A stretch of DNA of 41,524 bases from a virus (IMGVR_UViG_3300021138_000061:1-41524), one strand, 5' to 3'; positions 22,694 through 30,394 are shown, counted from the first letter of the stretch. A program made the numbers and translations. The notes: generated from the letters alone by a model not told the origin.

Positions 22694-22722
22694 AGTATAC
22701 GCTAAATCGGAATTAAAGTAAA
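22694..22722 (-). promoter_or_regulatory. sigma70-type promoter TTTACT-N17-TATACT
   Basis: -35 TTTACT (22717-22722), 17-nt spacer, -10 TATACT (22694-22699). The following TACTGTATGATGATTGAAAA is nearly repeated after the promoter at 26072-26100. Confidence 0.83.
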
Positions 22723-22737
22723 GGGATTTCTTGGATA

Positions 22738-22818
22738 ACCCTACAGAATAGTAGGGAATAAACTACGGATCTAAACCCTTGTTACAACAGGATCTTATTA
22801 GGGAATATCAAACCCGAC
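22738..22818 (-). ncRNA. Candidate ~80-nt small RNA with own promoter and hairpin
   Basis: A perfect promoter (22825-22853) should start a transcript near 22818. About 60 nt later comes a CCCTAC/GTAGGG hairpin (22739-22756) followed by TTAT. Between them is no frame longer than 12 codons (ATG at 22820). A short RNA is inferred; read-through to the next promoter is the alternative. Confidence 0.4.
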
Positions 22819-22824
22819 ATGGTT

Positions 22825-22853
22825 ATTATACGGGATAAGTCGCTGCAAGTCAA
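22825..22853 (-). promoter_or_regulatory. sigma70-type promoter TTGACT-N17-TATAAT
   Basis: -35 TTGACT (22848-22853), 17-nt spacer TGCAGCGACTTATCCCG, -10 TATAAT (22825-22830). The spacer differs from the other promoters. No sizeable gene follows before the next hairpin. Confidence 0.8.
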
Positions 22854-22877
22854 GTATATTTGATCTAATTCTTGCAG

Positions 22878-22917
22878 AAATTTACTATGTTATTTCCCTA
22901 AAATTTACTATGTTATT
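22878..22917. repeat. 17-bp tandem direct repeat
   Basis: AAATTTACTATGTTATT occurs at 22878-22894 and again at 22901-22917, with a 6-nt gap. The second copy overlaps the end of the zinc-finger gene. It may be an operator or a duplication scar. Confidence 0.75.
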
Positions 22918-23209
22918 CAGCTTCAGTCCATAGGTCACCATCGGATATAAACTGATCCAAACCCAGTGGTGATTCTACTTGTGGGGGTATAGGTATATCT
23001 GGCATAATCTTGGCGATCTGTTTTTGTTTAAATTCAGGATCATCTATCATCTTTTGCTTCAGCGCATTTGATACCTTTGCTTTATAGGTAGGGGTAAATA
23101 CACGAGAGTTACCGCACGCACGACAGCAATACTTTCCCTGCTTAGTGAATAACTTAGAGCATGTGGGGCATTTCTTCTCGGGATATTTTCGAATGCGTTT
23201 AGTTGGCAT
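22913..23209 (-). CDS. Small zinc-finger protein
   Basis: A 98-aa protein. The N-terminus is basic, then CPTCSKLFTKQGKYCCRACG holds two Cys pairs that could bind one zinc ion, as in treble-clef or HNH-associated fingers. A helical middle (KAKVSNALKQKMIDDPEFKQ) and an acidic C-terminus follow. No HNH nuclease residues are visible, so this is a bare finger. No clear Shine-Dalgarno precedes the ATG. A DNA- or RNA-binding role is likely. Confidence 0.65.
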   Translation of the reverse strand: MPTKRIRKYPEKKCPTCSKLFTKQGKYCCRACGNSRVFTPTYKAKVSNALKQKMIDDPEFKQKQIAKIMPDIPIPPQVESPLGLDQFISDGDLWTEAE

Positions 23210-23276
23210 GGCGATTGTGGAAAGACAAGGGTATCAAGATAGGATCAGTTTTTAGCCCCATGCGATGATACCGATA

Positions 23277-23453
23277 TCACTTTATTGATTCCTGTAAAAA
23301 TTCGATTAACTGCGGTATCACTCTCTTATCCATAGTAAATTTCCAGTCTGGCTGATATTGTAATAGCGATAACTTCAGCATTTTATCGTCTACCTCTACT
23401 CCCAGATATGGCTTTCCATTGATGGTATCGGACAGTATTTTTTTCATGGACAT
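23277..23453 (-). CDS. Small hypothetical protein
   Basis: A 58-aa protein (MSMKKILSDTINGKPYLGVE start, LLQYQPDWKFTMDKRVIPQL). Two in-frame ATGs (23453, 23447) could serve. Its start overlaps the end of the previous membrane protein by 10 nt. It has a soluble, mixed alpha/beta composition. No family is recognised. Confidence 0.6.
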   Translation of the reverse strand: MSMKKILSDTINGKPYLGVEVDDKMLKLSLLQYQPDWKFTMDKRVIPQLIEFLQESIK

Positions 23454-23602
23454 ATCTTTACTATATCCTCGGCTGTTCTATTGGCTTTCATTGCTTCCAT
23501 ACGACAATTTTGTCTCATATCTTGCGCTTTCCAAGCCATAAAACCTATACCAAATATCAATAGCATAAAGCAGATCCCTGCGTATTTTTCACTTTGATTC
23601 AT
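23444..23602 (-). CDS. Small membrane-anchored protein
   Basis: A 52-aa protein with one transmembrane segment (GICFMLLIFGIGFMAW) near the N-terminus, then a charged tail (RQNCRMEAMKANRTAEDIVK). A second ATG 3 nt upstream (23605) is an equal option. It overlaps the neighbours on both sides. Function is unknown. Confidence 0.62.
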   Translation of the reverse strand: MNQSEKYAGICFMLLIFGIGFMAWKAQDMRQNCRMEAMKANRTAEDIVKICP

Positions 23603-23765
23603 CATATTCTTTTATCCAGTTTAATGCTTCATTTATATCATAGAACCATTCGCTACGAGCAGTTCTATCTTTATCAATCCAGCGATACTTGATTCTTTCG
23701 CCTATGTCCCATTTGTCACCATTCCACTTGGCTGATACGGGATCTTTGGAGTGTTCAAGAATCAT
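23589..23765 (-). CDS. Small hypothetical protein
   Basis: A 58-aa protein started at ATG 23765, preceded by GGGGAAG and overlapping the upstream stop (ATGA). It is Trp- and Lys-rich (SAKWNGDKWDIGERIKYRWI, EWFYDINEALNWIKEYDE). A TTG start 33 nt upstream is possible but lacks a site. No family is recognised. Confidence 0.6.
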   Translation of the reverse strand: MILEHSKDPVSAKWNGDKWDIGERIKYRWIDKDRTARSEWFYDINEALNWIKEYDESK

Positions 23766-23866
23766 TTCTTCCCCTGTAGTAATATTCCTAACCAGCAACA
23801 GAGTAGACTTGATATTGGTGTCATTATAATAGTTAATGCCAGCCAGAATAGGTCATCAGTAGTCAT
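23762..23866 (-). CDS. 34-aa membrane peptide
   Basis: MTTDDLFWLALTIIMTPISS then a second hydrophobic part with two Cys (LLCCWLGILL) and a basic end GKK: one long transmembrane helix. GGAAA is 8 nt before the ATG, and the frame overlaps the genes on either side by 4-11 nt. The translational packing and SD support a real gene. Confidence 0.55.
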   Translation of the reverse strand: MTTDDLFWLALTIIMTPISSLLCCWLGILLQGKK

Positions 23867-24086
23867 AATTACGTTTCCGAGCGAATTCTGCTTGCTTCTC
23901 GTGAGTGGATAGGGAATATCCTTTGTCTGACATAATCTTATCCCCAGCAAGTAAGTTCTCATGCTGTTCATTTCCGATACGAGCCAGTTCATTTGCTATA
24001 TTTCGTATGGCGATATCAGTTCGCATATCTGGTTGGTTTCTTGCAAGATCGTGTAATTCTATAATAAGATCGGAGATGGTTTTCAT
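23856..24086 (-). CDS. Small hypothetical protein
   Basis: A 76-aa helical protein (MKTISDLIIELHDLARNQPD start, IAIRNIANELARIGNEQHEN). The ATG overlaps the previous stop (ATGA), and AGGA lies about 10 nt upstream. No family is recognised. Confidence 0.62.
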   Translation of the reverse strand: MKTISDLIIELHDLARNQPDMRTDIAIRNIANELARIGNEQHENLLAGDKIMSDKGYSLSTHEKQAEFARKRNYDY

Positions 24087-24331
24087 TCTGGTTGTCCTGT
24101 CATTAGGTTTTGATCGAATGGAACAAAGTCACAGTAGCCACCATAGGTACTAACGAATTCTGAAAGCAATTCCTCAGGAACCCAAAACCTAGTGCGATTG
24201 GCATGAACCTCATAGGGTAGATTATGTTCTTTAATATAACCCACTACATCAACAAACTTCTCGGATAGAGTAAGAATGGCGTAGTGTTGGCTAGTGGCTT
24301 TGATGCGATCTTCGGTAGTGAATGTGGTCAT
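24083..24331 (-). CDS. Small hypothetical protein
   Basis: An 82-aa alpha/beta protein (MTTFTTEDRIKATSQHYAIL start, EVHANRTRFWVPEELLSEFV). The start overlaps the stop of the basic 43-aa gene. No motif points to a function. Confidence 0.62.
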   Translation of the reverse strand: MTTFTTEDRIKATSQHYAILTLSEKFVDVVGYIKEHNLPYEVHANRTRFWVPEELLSEFVSTYGGYCDFVPFDQNLMTGQPE

Positions 24332-24459
24332 TGCACTGCTTCCGTATGCTTATGCTTGAGGGATTTCTTTAGGATCTTTAGATAGAATTTCTTCTCGGCT
24401 GGCTTATCGGAGCGGAGAATTGCTCTGTACATCTTCTTGATTAGTTTCTTTACCTTCAT
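24328..24459 (-). CDS. 43-aa basic peptide
   Basis: MKVKKLIKKMYRAILRSDKP followed by AEKKFYLKILKKSLKHKHTE: about one third Lys/Arg/His, an amphipathic basic helix. Both ends overlap neighbours as ATGA, which argues for real translation. A nucleic-acid or polymerase-binding host-takeover peptide is one possibility. Confidence 0.6.
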   Translation of the reverse strand: MKVKKLIKKMYRAILRSDKPAEKKFYLKILKKSLKHKHTEAVQ

Positions 24460-24617
24460 TGGGTAGTTCCTCCATAGACTTCAGATTCTAGTTGAGCAAT
24501 ACGATCACGAGCCATTTCCAACTGATGATTGGCGATACCTAGATCGATCTCTAGTTTCTTCATTACTTCAATGAGTTCCAGGAATGCGCGAGTTTCAATT
24601 TGTTGCAGAGTGTCCAT
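24456..24617 (-). CDS. 53-aa coiled-coil protein
   Basis: ATG 24617 has AGGAAAT 6 nt upstream. The protein (MDTLQQIETRAFLELIEVMK then ANHQLEMARDRIAQLESEVY) is a single heptad-patterned helix. A longer frame adding a hydrophobic N-terminus overlaps the neighbour and lacks a ribosome site. No family is known. Confidence 0.62.
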   Translation of the reverse strand: MDTLQQIETRAFLELIEVMKKLEIDLGIANHQLEMARDRIAQLESEVYGGTTQ

Positions 24618-24618
24618 A

Positions 24619-24819
24619 TTATTTCCTATAAATGTCAAACGAATGTGCGTGTTTCTTACGAGTGGAGCAACGCATGCTATCAAAACGAGGACCACGAAAT
24701 ATATAGCGAATTCCACGAATGTTTTTACGGAAATGCGCCTGAACTTCTGTTAGGTTTTCGATCGGGATACCTTTGTATAGTGGCAAACCCTTGGACTGAT
24801 AGTTCTCTAAATTAATCAT
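24619..24819 (-). CDS. Small hypothetical protein
   Basis: A 66-aa basic protein (MINLENYQSKGLPLYKGIPI start, RYIFRGPRFDSMRCSTRKKH). AGGAGAT precedes the ATG. It sits 1 nt after the coiled-coil gene. No family is recognised. Confidence 0.62.
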   Translation of the reverse strand: MINLENYQSKGLPLYKGIPIENLTEVQAHFRKNIRGIRYIFRGPRFDSMRCSTRKKHAHSFDIYRK

Positions 24820-24820
24820 A

Positions 24821-25024
24821 TCAAATCTCCTGAACAGTTACAATATAATTTTTACCATTACGATCAACCACAGTCATGGTTTTCTTAGTGCTAAGAAATT
24901 CACCACGTGGACCAAGATCATAGTTCACACGACCCACTGAATCAACAAACGTACCATACTCATGGCTGTCTTTCTTCAGTGCGTCATTTATAACTTTTGC
25001 CATATAATCACAGTAAGCCAACAT
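24821..25024 (-). CDS. Small hypothetical protein
   Basis: A 67-aa protein started at ATG 25024 (AAAGGATAT upstream); the in-frame upstream part is not supported. Its N-terminus has MLAYCDYMAKVINDALKKDS, followed by strands to NYIVTVQEI. Its role is unknown. Confidence 0.62.
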   Translation of the reverse strand: MLAYCDYMAKVINDALKKDSHEYGTFVDSVGRVNYDLGPRGEFLSTKKTMTVVDRNGKNYIVTVQEI

Positions 25025-25041
25025 AATATATCCTTTCAAAA

Positions 25042-25938
25042 TTAAGCAGTTAACATATAAGTTGCAAGGTCTTTCCAATCTTTATTGGAAGCACGAACCT
25101 TGGCAACAGCGATAAGAGTACGGAGGGAAATTTCCTTAACATCATCCTTGATCGCACGGATTAGGGCGAGCGCATCAGATTTAACCAACTGGTCGTACTC
25201 AGGGAGGAATTCTTCTAACTTAGAGATATGTTCCATGCGGTCAATCTTTTGGCTAGTAGTCATGGATAAGTCAATCATCATAGAGCGACTACGGATCGCT
25301 TGGTCGATTTTATCTTGACTCATGTTAGAGATAAAGATCACACGACCTTCAAAGTTGAATGACTTAGGTAGGTCGTCGTCACGCATATCAGCATTCCAAG
25401 AGATAATACGCTTACCGTAGGAATCCAACGCACCTTTGAGGATGTTAAGAGCAACTGGATCTTTAAGAACAGCATCGCAGTCATCAAAAACGATAATTGA
25501 CTTATTGTTTTCGAACAGGGTACGATACAAACCCTTGGCAGTGCTATAACCCTTGACGAAAGTAAAACATTTGCGAGTAGAGATAACAGCACCGACATCG
25601 AAGTCAGCGAGGTCAGAGATATCTTTGTAGCCATGGGCTTCCAAAGTCTTAGTCACGGTATAAGTCTTACCGAGACCACCTTCACCAGTGATAACAGCGG
25701 AGGGTTGAACACCAGACGCAACCATAGTCACGAGTTTCTCAACGAAACCGAAACGAGTGTTGATATCGAACTTCTCAGATTTCTCTTCGAATGCTTTCTG
25801 GGCTTCAGCGATAGTGCCAGACATTTCGTTCAGACGAGCTTTAACAGCTGATTCGTACTTAGAACGAACAACAACTTTTCCATCAACAGTACCAACGAAT
25901 TTTCCAGAAGCGGAGTCAAAGGAGATCAGAGTTTTCAT
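25042..25938 (-). CDS. AAA+ ATPase
   Basis: A 298-aa protein. Walker A GEGGLGKT (about residues 87-94), Walker B SIIVFDDCD, sensor-1-like FISNMSQDKID and a later Arg cluster QAIRSRSMMID. It resembles phage AAA+ proteins of unknown substrate (helicase loader or DNA-remodelling type). ATG 25938 is chosen because GGAAAATACT precedes it with the same spacing as at gp32 and ClpP. Ten upstream residues in frame look like leader. It lies behind two promoter copies. Confidence 0.82.
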   Translation of the reverse strand: MKTLISFDSASGKFVGTVDGKVVVRSKYESAVKARLNEMSGTIAEAQKAFEEKSEKFDINTRFGFVEKLVTMVASGVQPSAVITGEGGLGKTYTVTKTLEAHGYKDISDLADFDVGAVISTRKCFTFVKGYSTAKGLYRTLFENNKSIIVFDDCDAVLKDPVALNILKGALDSYGKRIISWNADMRDDDLPKSFNFEGRVIFISNMSQDKIDQAIRSRSMMIDLSMTTSQKIDRMEHISKLEEFLPEYDQLVKSDALALIRAIKDDVKEISLRTLIAVAKVRASNKDWKDLATYMLTA

Positions 25939-25960
25939 AGTATTTTCCATTTCAATCAAT

Positions 25961-26065
25961 TTATACATATAGTTTACTACAGAATCGGATTAAAGTAAAG
26001 GTATTTTTTGCATTCCCCTCAACTTTTGAGGGTTTTACCGACTTCAGATCCTTTTCAATTATCAT
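25961..26065 (-). CDS. Possible 34-aa leader peptide
   Basis: ATG 26065 lies 6 nt after TATACT and opens a 34-codon frame (MIIEKDLKSVKPSKVEGNAK start). Its first 15 nt are nearly those after the promoter at 22694, where MMIEKGLKM is followed by a real gene. It may be a leaderless peptide or simply a remnant of that leader. Confidence 0.3.
   Translation of the reverse strand: MIIEKDLKSVKPSKVEGNAKNTFTLIRFCSKLYV
25971..25999 (-). promoter_or_regulatory. Weak sigma70-type promoter TTTACT-N17-TAAACT
   Basis: -35 TTTACT (25994-25999) inside the TTTACTTTAATCC element, 17-nt spacer, but a poor -10 TAAACT (25971-25976). The transcript would carry a short leader with the Shine-Dalgarno of the AAA+ gene. 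Confidence 0.55.
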
Positions 26066-26071
26066 ACAGTA

Positions 26072-26100
26072 AGTATACCTGTTTTCTGGATTAAAGTAAA
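26072..26100 (-). promoter_or_regulatory. sigma70-type promoter TTTACT-N17-TATACT
   Basis: -35 TTTACT (26095-26100), 17-nt spacer, -10 TATACT (26072-26077), followed by TACTGTATGATAATTGAAAA. It is near-identical to the 22694 promoter. Confidence 0.8.
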
Positions 26101-26158
26101 GCGAAATATGACTCTAAAATCCCCTTCTAAATCAATAACTTACGTGCTCCAAAATGCG

Positions 26159-26183
26159 AAAAAACCCTACTTTTGGTAGGGTT
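26159..26183 (-). terminator. Rho-independent terminator
   Basis: On the minus strand AACCCTAC, a short loop and GTAGGGTT are followed by TTTTTTCG. It ends the SGNH hydrolase transcript. The same CCCTAC/GTAGGG stem recurs elsewhere in the window. Confidence 0.88.
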
Positions 26184-26247
26184 ATCTGTTAAACGACGAT
26201 AAACTGGAGGGAAATCTAGTCTGTTTTCTCGGGTTTTCCACCATTAC

Positions 26248-26649
26248 TCATTCGGATGCCTTTGCAATTTCTTTATAACCAGCCCAACTTGGATGAACAC
26301 CATCTGCTTGATATCGTTTTGTTCCAAGGATTATGTCATTGTTCTCATTTGCGATATGCCAAACTGCTGACTGCGCTGCTGGAAACTTATCGCTTGGCAT
26401 TACCCAGTAAACTACCTGAGCATTTGTTAGTTTACGAATATTGCGCAGTTCTTCTTCTGTCTTGATATACTTATGATCGTTTGATCCAAGCGAGATAATA
26501 ACATGACGTGCTTGGAGTGGCATATTCTGAATATTCTTATCAAGCCATTGTTTTGAATTAATTCCACCCTTAGAATACGAAACGCATTCTTTCCTTACGT
26601 TGGCAATTCCAACTGCTATTGAATCACCTGCGATTAAACATTCTAGCAT
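26248..26649 (-). CDS. SGNH/GDSL-type hydrolase
   Basis: A 133-aa protein, short for the family. Block I is AGDSIAVG (catalytic Ser), block III-like is SLGSNDHKY, and block V is DGVHPSWAGY with Asp/His. It would hydrolyse an ester, for example an acyl group on a sugar or lipid, or a capsule acetate. AAAGGAC precedes the ATG. It sits downstream of the oxygenase operon, with a hairpin between them. Confidence 0.8.
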   Translation of the reverse strand: MLECLIAGDSIAVGIANVRKECVSYSKGGINSKQWLDKNIQNMPLQARHVIISLGSNDHKYIKTEEELRNIRKLTNAQVVYWVMPSDKFPAAQSAVWHIANENNDIILGTKRYQADGVHPSWAGYKEIAKASE

Positions 26650-26767
26650 ATAGTCCTTTAATTGATTGGATTAAATTATAGAAACGCATTTGATGTTGCG
26701 TTCTTTGGGGGCAATCACGTCCCTGATTGCATAGGTTATCACAACAAAATCTAGGCATAGGTATCTT
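26650..26767 (-). other. Gap between oxygenase operon and SGNH gene
   Basis: 118 nt holding one clear hairpin, GCAATCA (26711-26717) with TGATTGC (26724-26730), not followed by a T-run on the minus strand. A TATAAT at 26675-26680 has no matching -35. No gene is seen. Confidence 0.6.
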
Positions 26768-27439
26768 TCAAAGTTTACAAAAAATATTTTTGTTATTCAA
26801 CATCATATACACACGTTCTGGTAAAATATCAAATGCGATTGATAATCTTGGAGTTTCTGAATTGTTTATAGATGTATCGTGCATAACGAAACTTGGAAAC
26901 AAAACCATATCCCCATTAACATTTGGTATTCTTTGCCACATCTGCTCAAGGTAAGGTGATCTATAATTGGTAGTTGTGTTTTCTGCATTTATACAAAGAT
27001 TACCAGAAAGATATGCGCTTGAATAGGTTTTTGATTCAAGATGGCCATTAGTATGATTGTGCGCTTCTATCTTTCTACCTTTTCGAACTATATTAATCCA
27101 TCCATGAATATAAACTTCTTCATCTGGTAGTTTCATTCCAGTCACCATATCTACATATGATTTCTTTATAAAATTTTTTAGACCAATGATTTCTTCATCA
27201 TCACTTTCAAAGAAATTATAATGTGGTATACTAGCACTCACCCAATTATTAAGAGTTTCTCCTGGTTTCATAGTTCCATATTTTGAGTAGTCATCTTTAC
27301 TCAAATCCAGTATAGATTGTTCTTTATTTAAAATTATCTCAATGAATTTATTTGAATCAGAGTAATTTGTTTTAAAGATTGGTAAAGTCCATTCTGGTAT
27401 AAAGTCAGAGTTCGTTGGGTAATTTAAAAATATTAGCAT
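26768..27439 (-). CDS. 2OG-Fe(II) oxygenase (type A)
   Basis: A 223-aa protein and the last gene of the oxygenase operon. HNHTNGHLESKTYSSAYLSG, the distal LFPSFVMHDT and Arg in PRLSIAFDIL give the usual iron and 2-oxoglutarate residues. It is the closest paralogue in the window to 30391-31047 (shared SGNLCI/SGNICI and SIAFDI blocks). Its start overlaps the stop of the previous gene (TAATG). Confidence 0.82.
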   Translation of the reverse strand: MLIFLNYPTNSDFIPEWTLPIFKTNYSDSNKFIEIILNKEQSILDLSKDDYSKYGTMKPGETLNNWVSASIPHYNFFESDDEEIIGLKNFIKKSYVDMVTGMKLPDEEVYIHGWINIVRKGRKIEAHNHTNGHLESKTYSSAYLSGNLCINAENTTTNYRSPYLEQMWQRIPNVNGDMVLFPSFVMHDTSINNSETPRLSIAFDILPERVYMMLNNKNIFCKL

Positions 27440-28089
27440 TATCCATACACTTTATTGTTATTATCTTCCAAAAGTTTAGTATTCATTCTAACACTGGAAA
27501 AATTTATACTCATCACATATCTTGATTCATCAACTTGATTTTTTTCTGTTTTGTGGTATATCCATCCAGGAAACATAATTATATCACCAGTCTTTACTGG
27601 ACCTATGTGATACCAAATACTATCACCAGCAGTTCCTCTAATTTGCATTCCATGAGAACCTCCCCAATGATATTCCATTGGATCTCTTACCATTAACGTG
27701 CCACTATTTTCTGGAACATGGATATAATAAACTACTACAAAGTTTGCTCCCTTATGATTGTGTTCATCTGTCCATGCTCCTTTTGGATGTTCATTCATCC
27801 AACTATCTGTTGGTCTATATGGAATGCCATTAATTTGCCAGCGAGTAAGCACTTCGTCTAGAATAGAATCTAAATGATTTCTGAAACCTTCCAGTTCTGG
27901 CCAAAGATGTGGATGATCGTGAGTAGTTCTAGAATATGACACAGAACTTTGTCCACCATCACGCTCAACATCTCCATTACCTGGAATATCTTTCTCGAAT
28001 GTTTTATATCGCTCAATCATTTTTTTGAAATCAGTCCCCAAGTAACTGTCTCTAAAAATAATTGGTGACCATGGGTCTATAATTTCCAT
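27439..28089 (-). CDS. 2OG-Fe(II) oxygenase (type B)
   Basis: A 216-aa protein. DEHNHKGANFVVVYYIHVPE holds the first metal ligands; the distal His lies in FPGWIYHKTEKN and Arg in SRYVMSINFS. A RDPMEYHWGG segment resembles the NDPR part of 15192-15794 and the IDPRGG of 31258-31950, so the three probably share ancestry. It starts 10 nt inside the carbamoyltransferase end. Confidence 0.8.
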   Translation of the reverse strand: MEIIDPWSPIIFRDSYLGTDFKKMIERYKTFEKDIPGNGDVERDGGQSSVSYSRTTHDHPHLWPELEGFRNHLDSILDEVLTRWQINGIPYRPTDSWMNEHPKGAWTDEHNHKGANFVVVYYIHVPENSGTLMVRDPMEYHWGGSHGMQIRGTAGDSIWYHIGPVKTGDIIMFPGWIYHKTEKNQVDESRYVMSINFSSVRMNTKLLEDNNNKVYG

Positions 28090-29792
28090 ATCAATTCGCT
28101 TCTTTCTGGTAAGTACAAATATTTTATTTCTGATCTACGTAGTGTATCCAGCGCATCTGTCATTGTTTCAACTAAAGGATCGCCAGCCAAGTTAAAACTA
28201 GTATTGAATAAAATTGGAACACCAGTGACTTCTTTGAATTTTGTTATCAAATTGTAGTAGTGTAAATTTTCTTCCAATGTTACTGTTTGAATACGACATG
28301 TTCCATCAACGTGGATAATTGCTGGTACAATTTCTTTCGCCTTATCTGTTGCATTTACAGCATACATCATGAATGGAGAATCTTCAAGCCCACGCATATC
28401 AAACCATTCATGAACATCTTCTTTTAAAATAGTTCCAGCAAATGGTCTATACCATTCTCTGTTCTTTATTCTATTGACAAAATCTTTACCATCCTTCACA
28501 CGTGGATCATAAAGGATAGATCTATTGCCTAGTGCTCTTGGTCCAGCTTCTGATCTACCTTGATACATTGCAATAATATTACCATCAACCAACAGATCAA
28601 CAACATCAGCATACGATACTATTTTACTAGAAAATTCATTGCAAGGCAAATCAAATTTGTAATCAGGTGGTGGACCAAGATAAAATGTTTCTTGTTTCTT
28701 TGGTTGTGAAGGAAATTTGCTATTCCAAAATTTCTTTGCCAATCCAATTGATAAACCTGCATCACTAGAAGGTGGATCAATGTATAGTTTACATCCCTCT
28801 GGTAAATGCTTTAAGTATTCGTAGTTCGCTACACAATTAAGCATATAACCACCACTGAGAACTACATTCTTACAACCACTATTATTGATGGCAGATAATA
28901 TTAAGTTTAGAACATATTTCTCAGTACCTTTTTGAACAGCATAACACCAATCCTCTTCTGGATATCGATCAAACCCAGTCAACGTAGTCATGTATATGTC
29001 TTTTGTATTTGGTAAGTACATATTTCGATCAACGTATCCATCTTCTCTGTACAAATTTAAATTTGGATTAGGTTTACCGTAAGAACTCCATCCCATTGCC
29101 TTACCACATTCCAATGAACCATGACCAAGATGAGCAGCAACTGCTGCATATAAAAATCCTGGACCAATGTGTGGTTCAAAAAAATATAGATTATTGATGT
29201 TGTAAGAATTATGTAAAAGTGGATTGTATAGTCGTTTATACAAAAGTTCAGTCTTTGATGGATATTCCATAAAATAAACAGATTCAGTTTCTACTCCAAC
29301 ATTTAAACCATGCAGTGTTCTATTAACTGACATATCATCTTCAGTTTTCATAGAATTTTGTGGTAAACGATCGTGCATTATATCATCTGACCACTGCTTA
29401 TAAGAACCACCACCATCAACAGTTACACAAACTGCTTTATCAAATCCAGAACTATAAAAAGCAGATGCCGCATGGGCATCGTGGTGTAATGTCTTTGATG
29501 GATCAGGTAATCCCTTAAAATCTCCTGTTGGGATTAAACCAAGTTTCTGACAAAGTCTGATATATGGATTTTCATTATTTCTTTTATTGGGTTCATCCAT
29601 TAACAGATAATCTAATCTATCAGTATACTTCTTCACCTCAAGAATAGCCAACATTGGCATATTCTCTGCTTTAATTCTACTTAATCTTTCTTCTTCTATG
29701 TAGAAAACAATTTCACCATTTTTCATTAAACAACAAGATCCATTGTGCATATATCCTGCAACTGAAAGAATCCAAATATCTTCTTTATTCAT
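28077..29792 (-). CDS. Carbamoyltransferase, NodU/TobZ family
   Basis: A 571-aa protein covering the full family length. The metal-binding N-terminal part has LHHDAHAASAFYSSGFD and VTVDGGG; then AMGWSSYGKP, VVLSGGYMLNCVANYEY and MYQGRSEAGPRALGNRSI followed by LYDPR; the C-terminal lobe ends GVPILFNTSFNLAGDPL. These enzymes move carbamoyl from carbamoyl phosphate to a hydroxyl. ATG 29792 has GGAA 9 nt upstream; 29801 is an alternative. It lies among eight 2OG oxygenases that could make the hydroxyl. Viral enzymes of this family acting on 5-hydroxymethylcytosine have been reported; the substrate here is unknown. Confidence 0.9.
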   Translation of the reverse strand: MNKEDIWILSVAGYMHNGSCCLMKNGEIVFYIEEERLSRIKAENMPMLAILEVKKYTDRLDYLLMDEPNKRNNENPYIRLCQKLGLIPTGDFKGLPDPSKTLHHDAHAASAFYSSGFDKAVCVTVDGGGSYKQWSDDIMHDRLPQNSMKTEDDMSVNRTLHGLNVGVETESVYFMEYPSKTELLYKRLYNPLLHNSYNINNLYFFEPHIGPGFLYAAVAAHLGHGSLECGKAMGWSSYGKPNPNLNLYREDGYVDRNMYLPNTKDIYMTTLTGFDRYPEEDWCYAVQKGTEKYVLNLILSAINNSGCKNVVLSGGYMLNCVANYEYLKHLPEGCKLYIDPPSSDAGLSIGLAKKFWNSKFPSQPKKQETFYLGPPPDYKFDLPCNEFSSKIVSYADVVDLLVDGNIIAMYQGRSEAGPRALGNRSILYDPRVKDGKDFVNRIKNREWYRPFAGTILKEDVHEWFDMRGLEDSPFMMYAVNATDKAKEIVPAIIHVDGTCRIQTVTLEENLHYYNLITKFKEVTGVPILFNTSFNLAGDPLVETMTDALDTLRRSEIKYLYLPERSELIWKL

Positions 29793-29797
29793 TTTAT

Positions 29798-30394
29798 TCA
29801 TTTCCAAAATACCCAATTAATTACAAATCTATTTTCTGATGTAACAGGATTAGAAGAAGCGTGATATCTATCTGCTTCAAATATCACTGCTCTATTTTTC
29901 TTAGGAGAAACACGCTGAGCCACTGTTAGTTTTAATGGCTCATGATTATCAGTATATTTTTCATTAAAGATAACAGTATCACCATCGCAATCATTCAAAT
30001 AATAAACCATTGTATACGTTGGACTTGGAACATCAACATGTGGTTGATTATAAAATCCCTGAAACTCTTTTTGTTGTAGTAAAATATTAAATTTAACTCT
30101 GTTACTACCACCAAGTTCTAACTCAGGAAATTTATCCTTTACTGTATAGAATATTGGTTTCAATTGTTCATATGCCCAACCAAATGTTATATTTTGTCTA
30201 AGATCGCTATCTTGTACAACGCATGATAATTGACCAGCATCTTTTACTAATGGATCATACAATAATGGTGGCGCATCTTGTTCATTAGTGTATGATGTTT
30301 TTAATGAATATTGATACGACAAATGATATTTGGCCAAATTGTAAATTGAATCACAATACGATGGGGTTAACAAATTATCAATTACTTCGATCAT
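29798..30394 (-). CDS. 2OG-Fe(II) oxygenase (type C, prolyl-hydroxylase-like)
   Basis: A 198-aa protein. QPHVDVPSPTYTMVYYLND carries HxD; then CDGDTVIFNE, the distal His in IFEADRYHASSNP and Arg in ENRFVINWVF. This is close to the P4H/phage-type short oxygenase. The stop overlaps the carbamoyltransferase region, and the start forms ATGA with the upstream gene. Confidence 0.82.
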   Translation of the reverse strand: MIEVIDNLLTPSYCDSIYNLAKYHLSYQYSLKTSYTNEQDAPPLLYDPLVKDAGQLSCVVQDSDLRQNITFGWAYEQLKPIFYTVKDKFPELELGGSNRVKFNILLQQKEFQGFYNQPHVDVPSPTYTMVYYLNDCDGDTVIFNEKYTDNHEPLKLTVAQRVSPKKNRAVIFEADRYHASSNPVTSENRFVINWVFWK

